Shown here one piece after another: positions 1 through 8,850 of a stretch of 64,000 nucleotides of DNA (the stretch's first letter is position 1; every line of letters starts with the position of its first letter). The DNA comes from CAVURS01 sp963795385 (GTDB lineage Bacteria; Actinomycetota; Actinomycetes; Actinomycetales; CAVURS01). Where the stretch lies: positions 186,001 through 250,000 of the forward strand of contig CAWCHK010000009.1 of NCBI GenBank assembly GCA_963795385.1, given 5' to 3'. The position numbers and the translations under genes are program-made. The notes beneath the pieces were generated by a model that saw only the letters and a list, made by a program, of their open reading frames with translations, made no database searches and was not told the origin of the DNA.

Positions 1-2113
1 TGGTACCCCGTGTGGGACGCCCAGCTGCGCCTGGACCACTCGGTCCGCACGCCCGGCCAGTGCCGGGACGTCGCCGCTGCCGACCTCTCGGCCGGGGTGG
101 GGCTGCTCGACCTGCGGATCGTCTGCGGCGACGCCGACCTGGTGGCCGCGACCCGCGCGCGGCTGCTCGAGGACTGGCGGGGGGCGGCCCGGCGCCGGAT
201 GCCCGAGCTGCTCGACGTCCTGGCCGAGCGGGCCGAGCGGCACGGTGACGCGGCGTACCTGCTCGAGCCCGACCTCAAGGAGAGCCGCGGCGGCCTGCGC
301 GACGTCACGGTCCTGCGGGCCCTGGCGGCCACCTGGCTGGCCGACTGGCCGCACGGACCGGTCGACGCGGCGTACGCGCGGCTGCTGGACGTCCGCGACG
401 CCCTGCACACCGTGACCGGCCGTCCCGGCGACAAGCTGTTCCTGGCCGAGCAGGATGCGGTGGCCGGGCTGGTCCGGGTCGATGACGCGGACGCCCTGCT
501 GACCCGGGTCAGCGACGCCGCCCGCACGGTCGCCTACGCGGTCGACACGACCGTACGGCGGGCCCGGCAGGCCGTCCCGGCCCGACGGCTGCGGCGCGGG
601 CCGCGTCGACCGCAGCTGCGCCCGCTCGGGCACGGGCTGGTCGAGCACGACGGCGAGGTGGTGCTCGGGCCGGGCGTGCACCCGGCCGACGACCCGGTCC
701 TGCCGCTGCGGGCCGCGGCCACCGCCGCCCACCACGGCCTGCCCCTCTCGCCCGTCACGGTGCGCAACCTGGCCGAGAACTGCCCGGACCTGCCGGTGCC
801 GTGGCCGGCGACCGCCCGCGAGGCCCTGCTCGAGCTGCTCGCCAGTGGACCCGCGCAGGTCGGCGTCTGGGAGGCGTGCGACCAGGCCGGACTGGTGGTC
901 GAGTGGCTCCCCGAGTGGGCCGGGGTCCGCTCCCGGCCGCAGCGCAACGCCGTGCACCGGCACACGGTCGACCGGCACCAGATCCAGGCCGTGGTGGAGG
1001 CGGAGCGCTTCCTCCGCGACGTCGAGCGGGCCGACCTGTTGCTCCTCGCGGCCCTGTGGCACGACATCGGCAAGCTGCCCGACACGGCCGACCACTCCGC
1101 GGCCGGAGCGCCGCTGGCTCGACGCCTGGCTGAGCGGATCGGCCTGTCCCGCAACGATTCCGACGTGATCGAGCTGCTGGTCCGGCAACACCTCGACCCT
1201 GGTGGACCTGGCGACCCGCCGCGACCCCGACGACCCCCGGACGGTCGAGGAGGTCGTCGCCGCGGTCGATGGACGGCGCGACGTGCTGGAGCTGCTCCGC
1301 GCGCTGACCGAGTCCGACGCCCGCGCGGCCGGCGGCCCGGCCTGGACGCCGTGGCGCGCCCGGCTGGTGGGTGACCTGACCGACCGGGCCCGGTTCGCGC
1401 TGGCCGGACGACCGGCTCCAGGCCCGGCGCCCCTGTCGCCCGACGAGGAGGACCTCGTCCGCGCCGTCCGGGCCGGTGCCGGGCCCCAGGTCAGCGTCAA
1501 CCGCTTCGACGGCCTGCACGCGGTCACGGTGGTGGCGCCCGACCGCCCGGGCCTGTTCGCCGACACGGCCGGGCTGCTGGCCACCCACGCCCTCACCGTC
1601 CGCTCCGCGCTGGTCCGGACCGTGGACGGGCTGGCGGTCGACACCTGGTGGGTCGACGCGCCGTACGGCGAGCCGCCTCCCGCCCCGACCCTGCTGCTCG
1701 GCCTGCAGCGGCTTGCGGCCGGTGACGTGACGGTCCTGGACCGGCTGGTCCGCCGTGACGCGGCTGCGAGCGGCCAGACGGCCGCGCCGCGCGGTGCGGC
1801 GGCACACCTGGCCGGACGCGCCCGCGCGGTGCTGGTCACCGGCGCCTCCGACCGCTCGACCGTCGCAGAGGTGCGGGCGCCCGACCGGCCGGGGCTGCTG
1901 CACGCCCTCGGCCGCGCGCTGGCCGAGCTCGGGGTCGACGTGCGGTCGGCGCACGTGGCCACGCACGCCGGACAGGCCGTCGACACGCTCTACCTGGCCG
2001 AGCCGGGTGGGTCACCGCTCTCGCCACCGCGGGTCGGCGCGGCGCTGGGCGCGCTCCTGGAGGCGTGCGAGGCGCCGGTGGACGCGGGGCGGTCGGGGCT
2101 CGGCGCCGGTTAG
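1..2113 (+). pseudogene. glnD: [Protein-PII] uridylyltransferase GlnD, 3' part, frameshifted
   Basis: This is the C-terminal portion of GlnD, the nitrogen-sensing enzyme that adds and removes UMP (AMP in many actinobacteria) on PII. The gene enters from outside the window and is open from base 1. The frame contains the post-catalytic helical region (DLKESRGGLRD), an HD domain (ALWHDIGK, then DHSAAGAPLA) and, after a frame change, two C-terminal ACT domains (APDRPGLFADTAGLLATHAL and APDRPGLLHALGRALAELGV). The frame changes at about 1195: dropping one G turns HLDPGGPGD into HLTLVDLATRRD, which is the normal family sequence. As written, translation ends at 1374 and the ACT domains lie in another frame, so the gene is broken or the base is a read error. 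The stop at 2113 is 10 bp before ffh. Confidence 0.85.
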
Positions 2114-2123
2114 GCTTGCGGTC

Positions 2124-3768
2124 GTGTTCGCATCCCTGTCCGACCGGCTCACCGCAACCCTCAAGAACCTGCGTGGCAAGGGCCGGCTCTCCGAGCAGGA
2201 CATCGCCGCGACCGTCCGCGAGATCAGGCTCGCCCTGCTCGACGCCGACGTCGCGCTGCCGGTCGTCCGCCAGTTCACCGACGCAGTACGGGAGCGCGCG
2301 GTCGGCGCCGAGGTCAGCGGCGCGCTGAACCCGGCCCAGCAGGTCGTCAAGATCGTGCACGAGGAGCTCGTGACCGTCCTCGGCGGGCAGACCCGCCGGC
2401 TCGAGCTGGCCAAGACCCCGCCGACGGTGATCATGCTGGCCGGGCTCCAGGGGTCGGGTAAGACGACCTTGGCCGGCAAGCTGGCCCGCTGGCTGCGCTC
2501 CGAGGGTCACACGCCCCTGCTGGTCGCGGCCGACCTCCAGCGACCCAACGCCGTGAACCAGCTGCAGATCGTGGGTGAGCGGGCCGGCGCCGTGGTGTTC
2601 GCGCCCGAGCCGGGCAACGTCTCGGGCAGCGAGGACGGCGTGCGCTCGTTCGGCGACCCGGTCGCCGTGGCGCGGGCCGGCATCGCGCAGGCCCGGGCGG
2701 ACCAGCACGACATCGTCATCGTCGACACCGCCGGCCGCCTCGGCGTCGACGCCGAGCTGATGCAGCAGGCGGCGGACATCCGGTCGGCGGTCTCGCCGGA
2801 CGAGGTGCTCTTCGTCGTCGACGCCATGATCGGCCAGGACGCGGTCAACACCGCCCAGGCGTTCATGGAGGGCGTCGGGTTCACCGGCGTCGTCCTCACC
2901 AAGCTCGACGGCGACGCCCGCGGTGGTGCGGCGCTCTCGGTCCGTACCGTCACCGGCCAGCCGATCATGTACGCCTCCACGGGGGAGAAGCTCGAGGACT
3001 TCGAGGTCTTCCACCCCGACCGGATGGCCTCGCGGATCCTCGACATGGGTGACGTCCTCACCCTGATCGAGCAGGCCGAGAAGGCGTTCGACCGCGACCA
3101 GGCCGAGCAGATGGCCCGCAAGCTGGTCTCCGAGGAGGACTTCACCTTCGACGACTTCCTGGCCCAGATGGCCGCCGTGAAGCAGATGGGCTCGCTGAAG
3201 AAGATGCTCGGCATGATGCCCGGGATGGCCGGCATCCGGGAGCAGCTGGACAACCTCGACGAGCGCGAGTTCGACCGCACCGAGGCGATGGTGCACTCGA
3301 TGACGCCGCAGGAGCGCGCCCACCCCAAGCTGATCAACGGCTCCCGCCGGGCCCGGATCGCCCGCGGGTCGGGGCGCACGGTCGCCGACGTCAACGACCT
3401 GCTCGAACGGCTCTCCGGCGCGCAGAAGATGATGAAGCAGCTCCGCCGCGGCGGGGGCATGCCAGGGATGCCGGGCATGCCCGGGATGGCTGGGCTGCCC
3501 GGCCTCGGGGGCCCTGGCCGCAAGGCGAAGGGCAAGGCCAAGGGCAAGGCCCGGACGGCCGGGCGCAGCGGCAACCCGGCCAAGCGGGCCGAGCAGGAGC
3601 GGGCCGCGTCCCAGCGCACCCAGCAGGGCATGGACAAGGCCATCGGGTCGGCCTTCGGGGCGGGAGCGGCCGGCGCCGGCGCCGGCGCGGACGAGCCAGC
3701 GCGCCTCGGGCGCCGATCCGTCCTCGGTGACGCTGCCTCCCGGCTTCGAGAAGTTCCTCGGCGGCTGA
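2124..3768 (+). CDS. ffh: Signal recognition particle protein Ffh (tail frameshifted)
   Basis: Ffh is the SRP GTPase that binds signal sequences and 4.5S RNA and docks ribosomes to FtsY at the membrane. The GTG start gives FASLSDRLTATLKNLRGKG, the classic N domain. The G domain follows with GLQGSGKTTLAGKLA, DLQRPNAVNQL, DTAGRLG and TKLDGDARGGA. The M domain is Met-rich (KQMGSLKKMLGMMPGMAG, then GMPGMPGMPGM). In the literal frame the protein has no stop and runs into the next gene to 4862. One extra base near 3702 explains this: the other frame reads DPSSVTLPPGFEKFLGG and stops at 3768, a normal actinobacterial Ffh end. The affected tail lies beyond the RNA-binding M domain, so function could survive. 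Confidence 0.93.
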
Positions 3769-3776
3769 CCCGGCTG

Positions 3777-4862
3777 ATGGGTGGCCCTGTCCTGCACCTG
3801 TCCGGTCCGGTGCTCGTGGGAGCGGACGACGTCCGCGACGGCGCGTGGGTCGTGGGCGGCCGGGTCACGTTCGACCGCCCAGCCGGGGCTGATGGCGCCG
3901 AAACCGTTGCGGGCTGGGCGATCCCGGGGCTGGTCGACGCCCACTGCCACATCGGTCTCGACGCGCACGGAGCCGTGGACGACGCCACCAGCGAGGCTCA
4001 GGCCATGGCCGACCGAGCGGCCGGCGCGCTGCTGCTGCGGGACGCCGGCTCACCGGCCGACACCCGCTGGGTCGACGACAGGGACGACCTGCCGCGGCTG
4101 GTCCGGGCCGGGCGGCACATCGCCCGGCCCCGCCGCTACATCCGCAACTTCGCCCACGAGATCGAGCCCGAGGACCTCGCGGCGTACGTCGCCGTCGAGG
4201 CCCAGCGCGGTGACGGCTGGGTCAAGCTCGTCGGCGACTGGATCGATCGCGACGTCGGTGATCTCGCGCCCTGCTGGCCCCGGTGGGCCCTCGAGGAGGC
4301 CATGGCCGCTGCCCACCAGCACGGTGCGCGGGTGACGGCGCACTGCTTCGGCGAGGACTCGATCGTCGACCTGGTCGAGTCGGGCATCGACTGCATCGAG
4401 CACGGCACCGGGCTGACCGAGGAGACCATCCCGCTACTGGCCGAGCGGGGGGTCTCGATCGTCCCGACGCTGGTCAACATCGCGACGTTCCCGGGCATCG
4501 CCGACGCGGCCCAGGAGCGCTTCCCGTCGTACGCCGCGCACATGCGGGACCTCCACGAGCGCCGCTACGCCACGGTCTGTGCCGCCGTCGAGGCCGGCGT
4601 ACCGGTCCGGGTCGGCACCGACGCCGGCGGGTCGCTGGCCCACGGCCTGGTCGCGGGCGAGGTGGCTGAGCTGGTCGCCTGCGGGCTCTCGCCGGTGGCC
4701 GCCCTCGATGCGGCCTGCTGGTCGGCCCGGGCCTGGCTCGGCCGTCCCGGGCTGGACGAGGGCGCGTCCGCCGACCTGGTCGTCTACGACGACGACCCGC
4801 GTACCGACCCCGCCGTCCTGGCCCACCCGAAGGTCGTGATGCTGCGTGGCGTCGTCCGCTAG
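3777..4862 (+). CDS. Amidohydrolase family protein (imidazolonepropionase/prolidase-like)
   Basis: A 361-residue metal-dependent hydrolase of the amidohydrolase superfamily. It has the N-terminal small beta-domain, the metal motif DAHCHIGLD near residue 56, an internal TAHCFG histidine, a glycine-flanked histidine (IEHGTGL), and the conserved GTDAGGSLAHG aspartate near residue 282, with the C-terminal ADLVVYDDDPRTD typical of the family. Candidate substrates are cyclic amides or dipeptides; the sequence does not settle this. The ATG is 8 bp after the corrected ffh stop. Because ffh is frameshifted, a literal reading joins both into one frame; a true fusion is unlikely, since the alternative ffh end has the family-typical sequence. 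Confidence 0.85.
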   Translation: MGGPVLHLSGPVLVGADDVRDGAWVVGGRVTFDRPAGADGAETVAGWAIPGLVDAHCHIGLDAHGAVDDATSEAQAMADRAAGALLLRDAGSPADTRWVDDRDDLPRLVRAGRHIARPRRYIRNFAHEIEPEDLAAYVAVEAQRGDGWVKLVGDWIDRDVGDLAPCWPRWALEEAMAAAHQHGARVTAHCFGEDSIVDLVESGIDCIEHGTGLTEETIPLLAERGVSIVPTLVNIATFPGIADAAQERFPSYAAHMRDLHERRYATVCAAVEAGVPVRVGTDAGGSLAHGLVAGEVAELVACGLSPVAALDAACWSARAWLGRPGLDEGASADLVVYDDDPRTDPAVLAHPKVVMLRGVVR

Positions 4863-5829
4863 GCCGCCGGACCGGCCGCCCGAGCTGTCCGCAGCCGGCG
4901 CGCGGGTCCATGTGCGCACCGTCCGCGAGGAGGACGTCGAGCCCTACCGCGCGGCCGTCTTCGCGTCGGCCGAGCGGATGCGCCGCTGGAACCCGATAAA
5001 CCCGGACGACCTGCCGGCCCACATCGAGCGCCAGTCGGCCAACCACCGCACGTTCTTCGTCCTCGCCAACGAGCCCGACCCGGCCCAGCCCCTCGTCGGG
5101 CGGATCAACCTCACCGGTGCCGTCCGCGGCCGGTTCCGGTCCGTGGCGATGGGCTACGACGCCTACGACCCGTACGCCGGTCGCGGCCTCTTCGCCGAGG
5201 GCCTGCGCCTGGTCGTCACCCTCGCTCTGACCGACGCCCTGCAGGGCGGCATGGGGCTGCACCGGGTCGAAGCCACCGTGCAGCCCGGCAACACCCGGTC
5301 GGCCGGCCTGTTGCGGTCGCTGGGTTTCCGGCACGAGGGGTCCTCGCCGCGTTTGCTGTATTTGCCGGACGACAATGGTCGCGAGCTGTGGCGTGACCAC
5401 GAGCGCTACGCGGTGGTCAAGGAGGAGTGGCCGCGACCGCCGTACGCCGCGGCCGACCCGCGCCGCCTGGTCGTCCTGCTGGACACCGGGCCCGCCGCCC
5501 CCGCCGGCCTGGGCCTCGCCCGGGCGGTGGCCATCGAGCTCGGCCTGCCGTTGCTGCCGGTGACGCTGCCCGGCCTGACCGCTGTGGTGGCCGACTGCCC
5601 GGCCGGCGCCGTCGTCGCCGGCGCGTTGGGCGATGCTCGGGTGCAGGCGCAGGTCGCTGAGCTGCGGTCCGGTGGCGCCGACGTGCTGCCGGCCGATGGG
5701 GCCGTCGCCAATGCCGCTGCCGCAGCCGTCGCCGCTGTCGGCGCCTCCGTCGGCGACGGCTTGGACCCGCGGGTCGTCACCCGCCTGGCTCTAGATCTCC
5801 GCGCCGCGAGGGTCACGGCCGGAGCCTGA
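4846..5829 (+). CDS. GNAT N-acetyltransferase (RimJ-like) with extra C-terminal domain
   Basis: The first ~195 residues are a GNAT acetyltransferase of the ribosomal-protein or amino-acid type: VHVRTVREEDVEPYRAAVFA, MGYDAYDPYAGRGLFAEGL and HRVEATVQPGNTRSAGLLRS are the usual strand, acetyl-CoA and C-terminal blocks. After EEWPRPPYAAADPRR a second domain of ~125 residues begins (RLVVLLDTGPAAPAG to the end). It is rich in Ala, Val and Gly with alternating beta/alpha character, and I do not recognise it. The GTG start at 4846 overlaps the upstream stop by 17 bp; a GTG at 4912 is also possible. Transcription converges on ddaH. Confidence 0.75.
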   Translation: MASSARPPDRPPELSAAGARVHVRTVREEDVEPYRAAVFASAERMRRWNPINPDDLPAHIERQSANHRTFFVLANEPDPAQPLVGRINLTGAVRGRFRSVAMGYDAYDPYAGRGLFAEGLRLVVTLALTDALQGGMGLHRVEATVQPGNTRSAGLLRSLGFRHEGSSPRLLYLPDDNGRELWRDHERYAVVKEEWPRPPYAAADPRRLVVLLDTGPAAPAGLGLARAVAIELGLPLLPVTLPGLTAVVADCPAGAVVAGALGDARVQAQVAELRSGGADVLPADGAVANAAAAAVAAVGASVGDGLDPRVVTRLALDLRAARVTAGA

Positions 5830-5842
5830 GCCTGCGCCGGGG

Positions 5843-6643
5843 CTAGGGGCGGCGGTCGCGGAGCCGGACCGATAGGCAGGTGACGCAGCCCTCGAGCTTC
5901 TCGAACTCGCTGATGGCGACGACCACGGGCGTGTAGCCGAGGTCGGCGACCAGCTCGGCCGACCTCGGGGCGGAGTCGGCCATCAGCAGGCGCCCCTCGC
6001 CCAGGTCGACCACGTGGGCGCCGCCCTCCTCCGGCATCGCGCGGTAGTGCGGGAAGAATCCCGGATCGTCGACGACGGGGGAGTAGCCGATCACCGTGCC
6101 GTCCGGCAGCGCCGTCACGGCCGACTTCAGGTGCAGGGCCTTGGTGAGCGGGACCGCGGTCACCAGCGCGCCCAGCGGCTCCAGGATCGACCGCAGCTCG
6201 CCCACCCCGGCCGCGTCGGTGCGTCCTCCGCGGCCGACGTAGATCCGGTCGCCGACCTTCAGGACATCGCCGCCGTCCAGTGACCCGCGGGTCATGGTCA
6301 CGACCCGGTAGCCGAGCTCGCGCAGGGTCTCGGCCGTCCCCGCCGTCTCGGGCTTGCGCTCGGTGGCCCCGGGGTTCGTCACCACCGCGGTGCTTCCGAA
6401 CATCACCACCGTGTCCTCCACGAAGGCCGCGTCGGCGCAGTCCGGAGCCGGGGCGACCTCGACCGTCGCCCAGCCGTTCGCCTCCAGAGCGGCGACGTAC
6501 GCCGACCACTGCTCGCCCGCGGTGTCGACATCGACCGGCACCCGCTCGATGTGCGTCACGAGGCCATCGGCCATCCGCGGGGACGGCCGGCGCACGAGCG
6601 CCCGGCCCGGCGTGGGGGTTGGGAGGGAATTGTCAGCAGTCAC
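5843..6643 (-). CDS. ddaH: Dimethylarginine dimethylaminohydrolase (DDAH)
   Basis: A member of the pentein (guanidine-modifying) superfamily that hydrolyses N-omega-methylated arginines to citrulline and methylamines. The 266-residue length fits bacterial DDAH. Visible marks are DAAFVEDTVVMFG (substrate-binding carboxylates), NPGATERKPE, SLDGGDVL, ALHLKSAVTAL (catalytic His) and, near the C-terminus, LEGCVTCLSVRL, whose second Cys is the likely nucleophile. The start is GTG at 6643 (TADNSLPTPTPGRALVRRPS). It is divergent from the sulfate operon, with about 195 bp between starts. A related arginine-deiminase-like activity cannot be excluded. Confidence 0.85.
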   Translation of the reverse strand: MTADNSLPTPTPGRALVRRPSPRMADGLVTHIERVPVDVDTAGEQWSAYVAALEANGWATVEVAPAPDCADAAFVEDTVVMFGSTAVVTNPGATERKPETAGTAETLRELGYRVVTMTRGSLDGGDVLKVGDRIYVGRGGRTDAAGVGELRSILEPLGALVTAVPLTKALHLKSAVTALPDGTVIGYSPVVDDPGFFPHYRAMPEEGGAHVVDLGEGRLLMADSAPRSAELVADLGYTPVVVAISEFEKLEGCVTCLSVRLRDRRP

Positions 6644-6762
6644 GAGGGAGAGTCTGCACGCTGCGTCGACGAGGGGTCGCCGCAGGGTCAACGCCTGCGT
6701 CGATCGGGTGGCGAAGGTCACGGTCTTCGGAAACCCCGTACGACGATTGGCGAGTGTGCCTA

Positions 6763-6789
6763 GTATTCCTACTGACCCCATAGGAATAC
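6763..6789. promoter_or_regulatory. Inverted-repeat operator upstream of sulfate ABC operon
   Basis: A perfect inverted repeat, GTATTCCTA-N9-TAGGAATAC, lies 49 bp before the binding-protein start in an AT-richer patch of an otherwise GC-rich region. Rrf2-family repressors of the CymR/IscR type bind sites of this form, and CymR sites contain GGAAT half-sites. An Rrf2 gene sits at the end of this operon, so autologous control by sulfur status is inferred. Confidence 0.65.
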
Positions 6790-6837
6790 CCGGTGACGCA
6801 GCCTTTGTGTTCGCCGCCTGCATCAGGAGCGATACCC

Positions 6838-7866
6838 ATGAACCCTCGTCCAACTCGGCGTCGAGCCCTCACGGCCGGCGTGGCGGTCGCCGCGGCCGCA
6901 GCCCTGGGGCTGTCCGCCTGCGGCGGCTCCTCCGGAGGCTCCGCCGCCGGCAGCTCGCCCAAGGTCAACCTCTCGCTCGTCGCCTACTCCACGCCTCAGG
7001 CCGCCTACGGCAAGCTGATCAAGGCCTTCCAGGCGACGTCGGCCGGCAAGAACATCACGTTCACCCAGTCGTTCGGCGCGTCCGGTGACCAGAGCCGCGC
7101 CGTCGCGGCCGGCCTGAAGGCGGACGTCGTCAACTTCGCCCTCAGCAGCGACGTCACCCGGCTCGTCAAGGCCAACCTGGTCGCCGCCACCTGGGACCAG
7201 ACGCCCACCCAGGGCATGGTCACCGACTCGGTCGTGGCGATCGGCACCCGCAAGGGCAACCCCAAGAACATCAAGACCTGGGCGGACCTCGTCAAGCCGG
7301 GCATCCAGGTCATCACCCCGAACCCGTTCACCTCGGGTGGCGCACGCTGGAACATCATGGCGGCGTACGGCTCGGTGTCGGCCAAGGGCACGAACGACGC
7401 CGCGGGCCAGGCCTACCTGAAGCAGCTGTTCCACAACGTCCCGGTGCAGGACGACAGCGCCCGCAAGGCGCTGCAGACCTTCGCCGGTGGCAAGGGTGAC
7501 GCCGTGCTCGACTACGAGGACGACCTCATCTACGCGCAGAAGAACGGCGCGGCGCTGGACTACACCGTGCCGGACTCGAACATCCTGATCGAGAACCCGG
7601 TCGCCGTGACCTCCGGCAGCAAGCACCCGGCCCAGGCCAAGGCGTTCGTCGACTTCCTGATCTCGCCGGCGGGCCAGAAGATCTGGGCCGACAACGGCTA
7701 CCGCCCCGTCGTCGCCGGCGTGGCCAACTCGTTCCCCAAGCCGTCGAACCTGTTCACCATCAAGGACCTCGGTGGCTGGACCGACGTCACCACGAAGTTC
7801 TTCGACCCGGACAAGGGCGCTCTCGTCTCGATCGAGAAGTCGCTCGGCGTCTCGGTCAAGAAGTAG
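6838..7866 (+). CDS. sbp: Sulfate ABC transporter substrate-binding lipoprotein
   Basis: Periplasmic-type binding protein for sulfate or thiosulfate, anchored as a lipoprotein. The 342-residue product begins with a twin-arginine-like signal (PRPTRRRALTAGVAVAAAAA) and a lipobox, LSAC, with the lipidated Cys near residue 27. Family blocks include LVAYSTPQAAYGKLIKAFQA, FTQSFGASGDQSRAV (oxyanion-binding loop), ITPNPFTSGGARWNIMAAYG and LDYEDDLIYA. It is the first gene of a five-gene sulfur unit whose promoter region carries an inverted repeat at 6763-6789. Confidence 0.93.
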   Translation: MNPRPTRRRALTAGVAVAAAAALGLSACGGSSGGSAAGSSPKVNLSLVAYSTPQAAYGKLIKAFQATSAGKNITFTQSFGASGDQSRAVAAGLKADVVNFALSSDVTRLVKANLVAATWDQTPTQGMVTDSVVAIGTRKGNPKNIKTWADLVKPGIQVITPNPFTSGGARWNIMAAYGSVSAKGTNDAAGQAYLKQLFHNVPVQDDSARKALQTFAGGKGDAVLDYEDDLIYAQKNGAALDYTVPDSNILIENPVAVTSGSKHPAQAKAFVDFLISPAGQKIWADNGYRPVVAGVANSFPKPSNLFTIKDLGGWTDVTTKFFDPDKGALVSIEKSLGVSVKK

Positions 7867-7890
7867 CGCCGACGAGGGCATCTGGAACAC

Positions 7891-8793
7891 ATGACAACTC
7901 CAGTCGCGGCGCCACCCTCGGGTGACGCGCTGGACCTCTCCGAGAGCCCGCCGGTCGGCAACGACCGGCGGGCCCCGGCCGGGGCCGGGTCGCGCAAGGG
8001 ACGGAACTCCGCGTTCCGTCCCGGCCCCGCCATCGGCCTCGGGACCGCGGTCATCTACCTCTCGATCGTCGTGCTCTTCCCGCTCTCCGCCGTCGTGTGG
8101 ACGGGCGCCAAGGTCGGCCCCTCGCAGTTCTGGCACTACGTCACGGCGCCGGATGCCAAGGCGGCCCTGATCCTGACCCTGTCGATCGCGGCCCTGGTGA
8201 CGCTCGTCAACTGCGTGATGGGCACGCTGATCGCGTGGGTCCTGGTGCGGGACAAGTTCTTCGGGCGCAGCGCGATCGACGCCATCATCGACCTGCCGCT
8301 GGTCCTGCCGACCATCGTCGCCGGCCTGGTGCTGCTGGCGCTCTACGGGCCGCAGAGCCCCGTGCACGTGAACCTCGCCTACAGCCGGATCGGCGTGGCC
8401 CTGGCCCTGCTGTTCGTGACGATGCCGTTCGTCGTCCGCACGGTGCAGCCGGTGCTCGGCGAGCTGGACCGGGACATGGAGCACGCTGCGGCCTCGCTCG
8501 GCGCCGGTCCGTGGCTGACGTTCCGGCGGGTCGTCCTGCCGAACATCGCTCCGGCGATCGCCGCGGGCGCCGCCCTCGCCTTCACCCGGGCCATCGCCGA
8601 GTTCGGGGCGACGGTGCTGATCTCGGGCAACATCCCGCTCAAGACCCAGGTCGCCGCGGTCCAGATCTACGGGCAGATCGAGGGCGACAACACCGCGGCC
8701 GCGGCCGCGGTCTCGACCGTGCTCCTGGCAGTGGCGCTCGTCGTGCTGCTGCTGATGAGCCTCGTGCAGCGCTGGGCCGGCCGTCGTGGCTAG
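7891..8793 (+). CDS. cysT: Sulfate ABC transporter permease CysT
   Basis: Inner-membrane permease of the sulfate/thiosulfate importer, 300 residues. A ~45-residue polar, Pro/Gly-rich N-terminal extension precedes the first helix (VIYLSIVVLFPLSAVVW). About six helices follow. The ATPase-coupling EAA-like loop is ELDRDMEHAAASLGAGPWLT, followed by FRRVVLPNIAPAI; AFTRAIAEFGATVLISGNIP is a CysT/CysW signature. It starts 24 bp after the binding-protein stop. Confidence 0.92.
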   Translation: MTTPVAAPPSGDALDLSESPPVGNDRRAPAGAGSRKGRNSAFRPGPAIGLGTAVIYLSIVVLFPLSAVVWTGAKVGPSQFWHYVTAPDAKAALILTLSIAALVTLVNCVMGTLIAWVLVRDKFFGRSAIDAIIDLPLVLPTIVAGLVLLALYGPQSPVHVNLAYSRIGVALALLFVTMPFVVRTVQPVLGELDRDMEHAAASLGAGPWLTFRRVVLPNIAPAIAAGAALAFTRAIAEFGATVLISGNIPLKTQVAAVQIYGQIEGDNTAAAAAVSTVLLAVALVVLLLMSLVQRWAGRRG

Positions 8794-8850
8794 GGCCAGC
8801 AGGTCCGGCACCGGCAGCGCGGCGCGGCCGGCAACGCCAAGGCGGCGCCG

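Noticed and set aside
1836..3968. Very long minus-strand open frames opposite ffh (and similar ones opposite comM, gabD, cysA).
   Set aside because: These are products of high GC with third-position bias; they contain no recognisable domains and lie over confident genes.
2124..4862. A single Ffh-amidohydrolase fusion protein.
   Set aside because: The alternative frame at 3703-3768 encodes the normal Ffh C-terminus with a stop, and the amidohydrolase has its own ATG; a one-base error explains the open frame.
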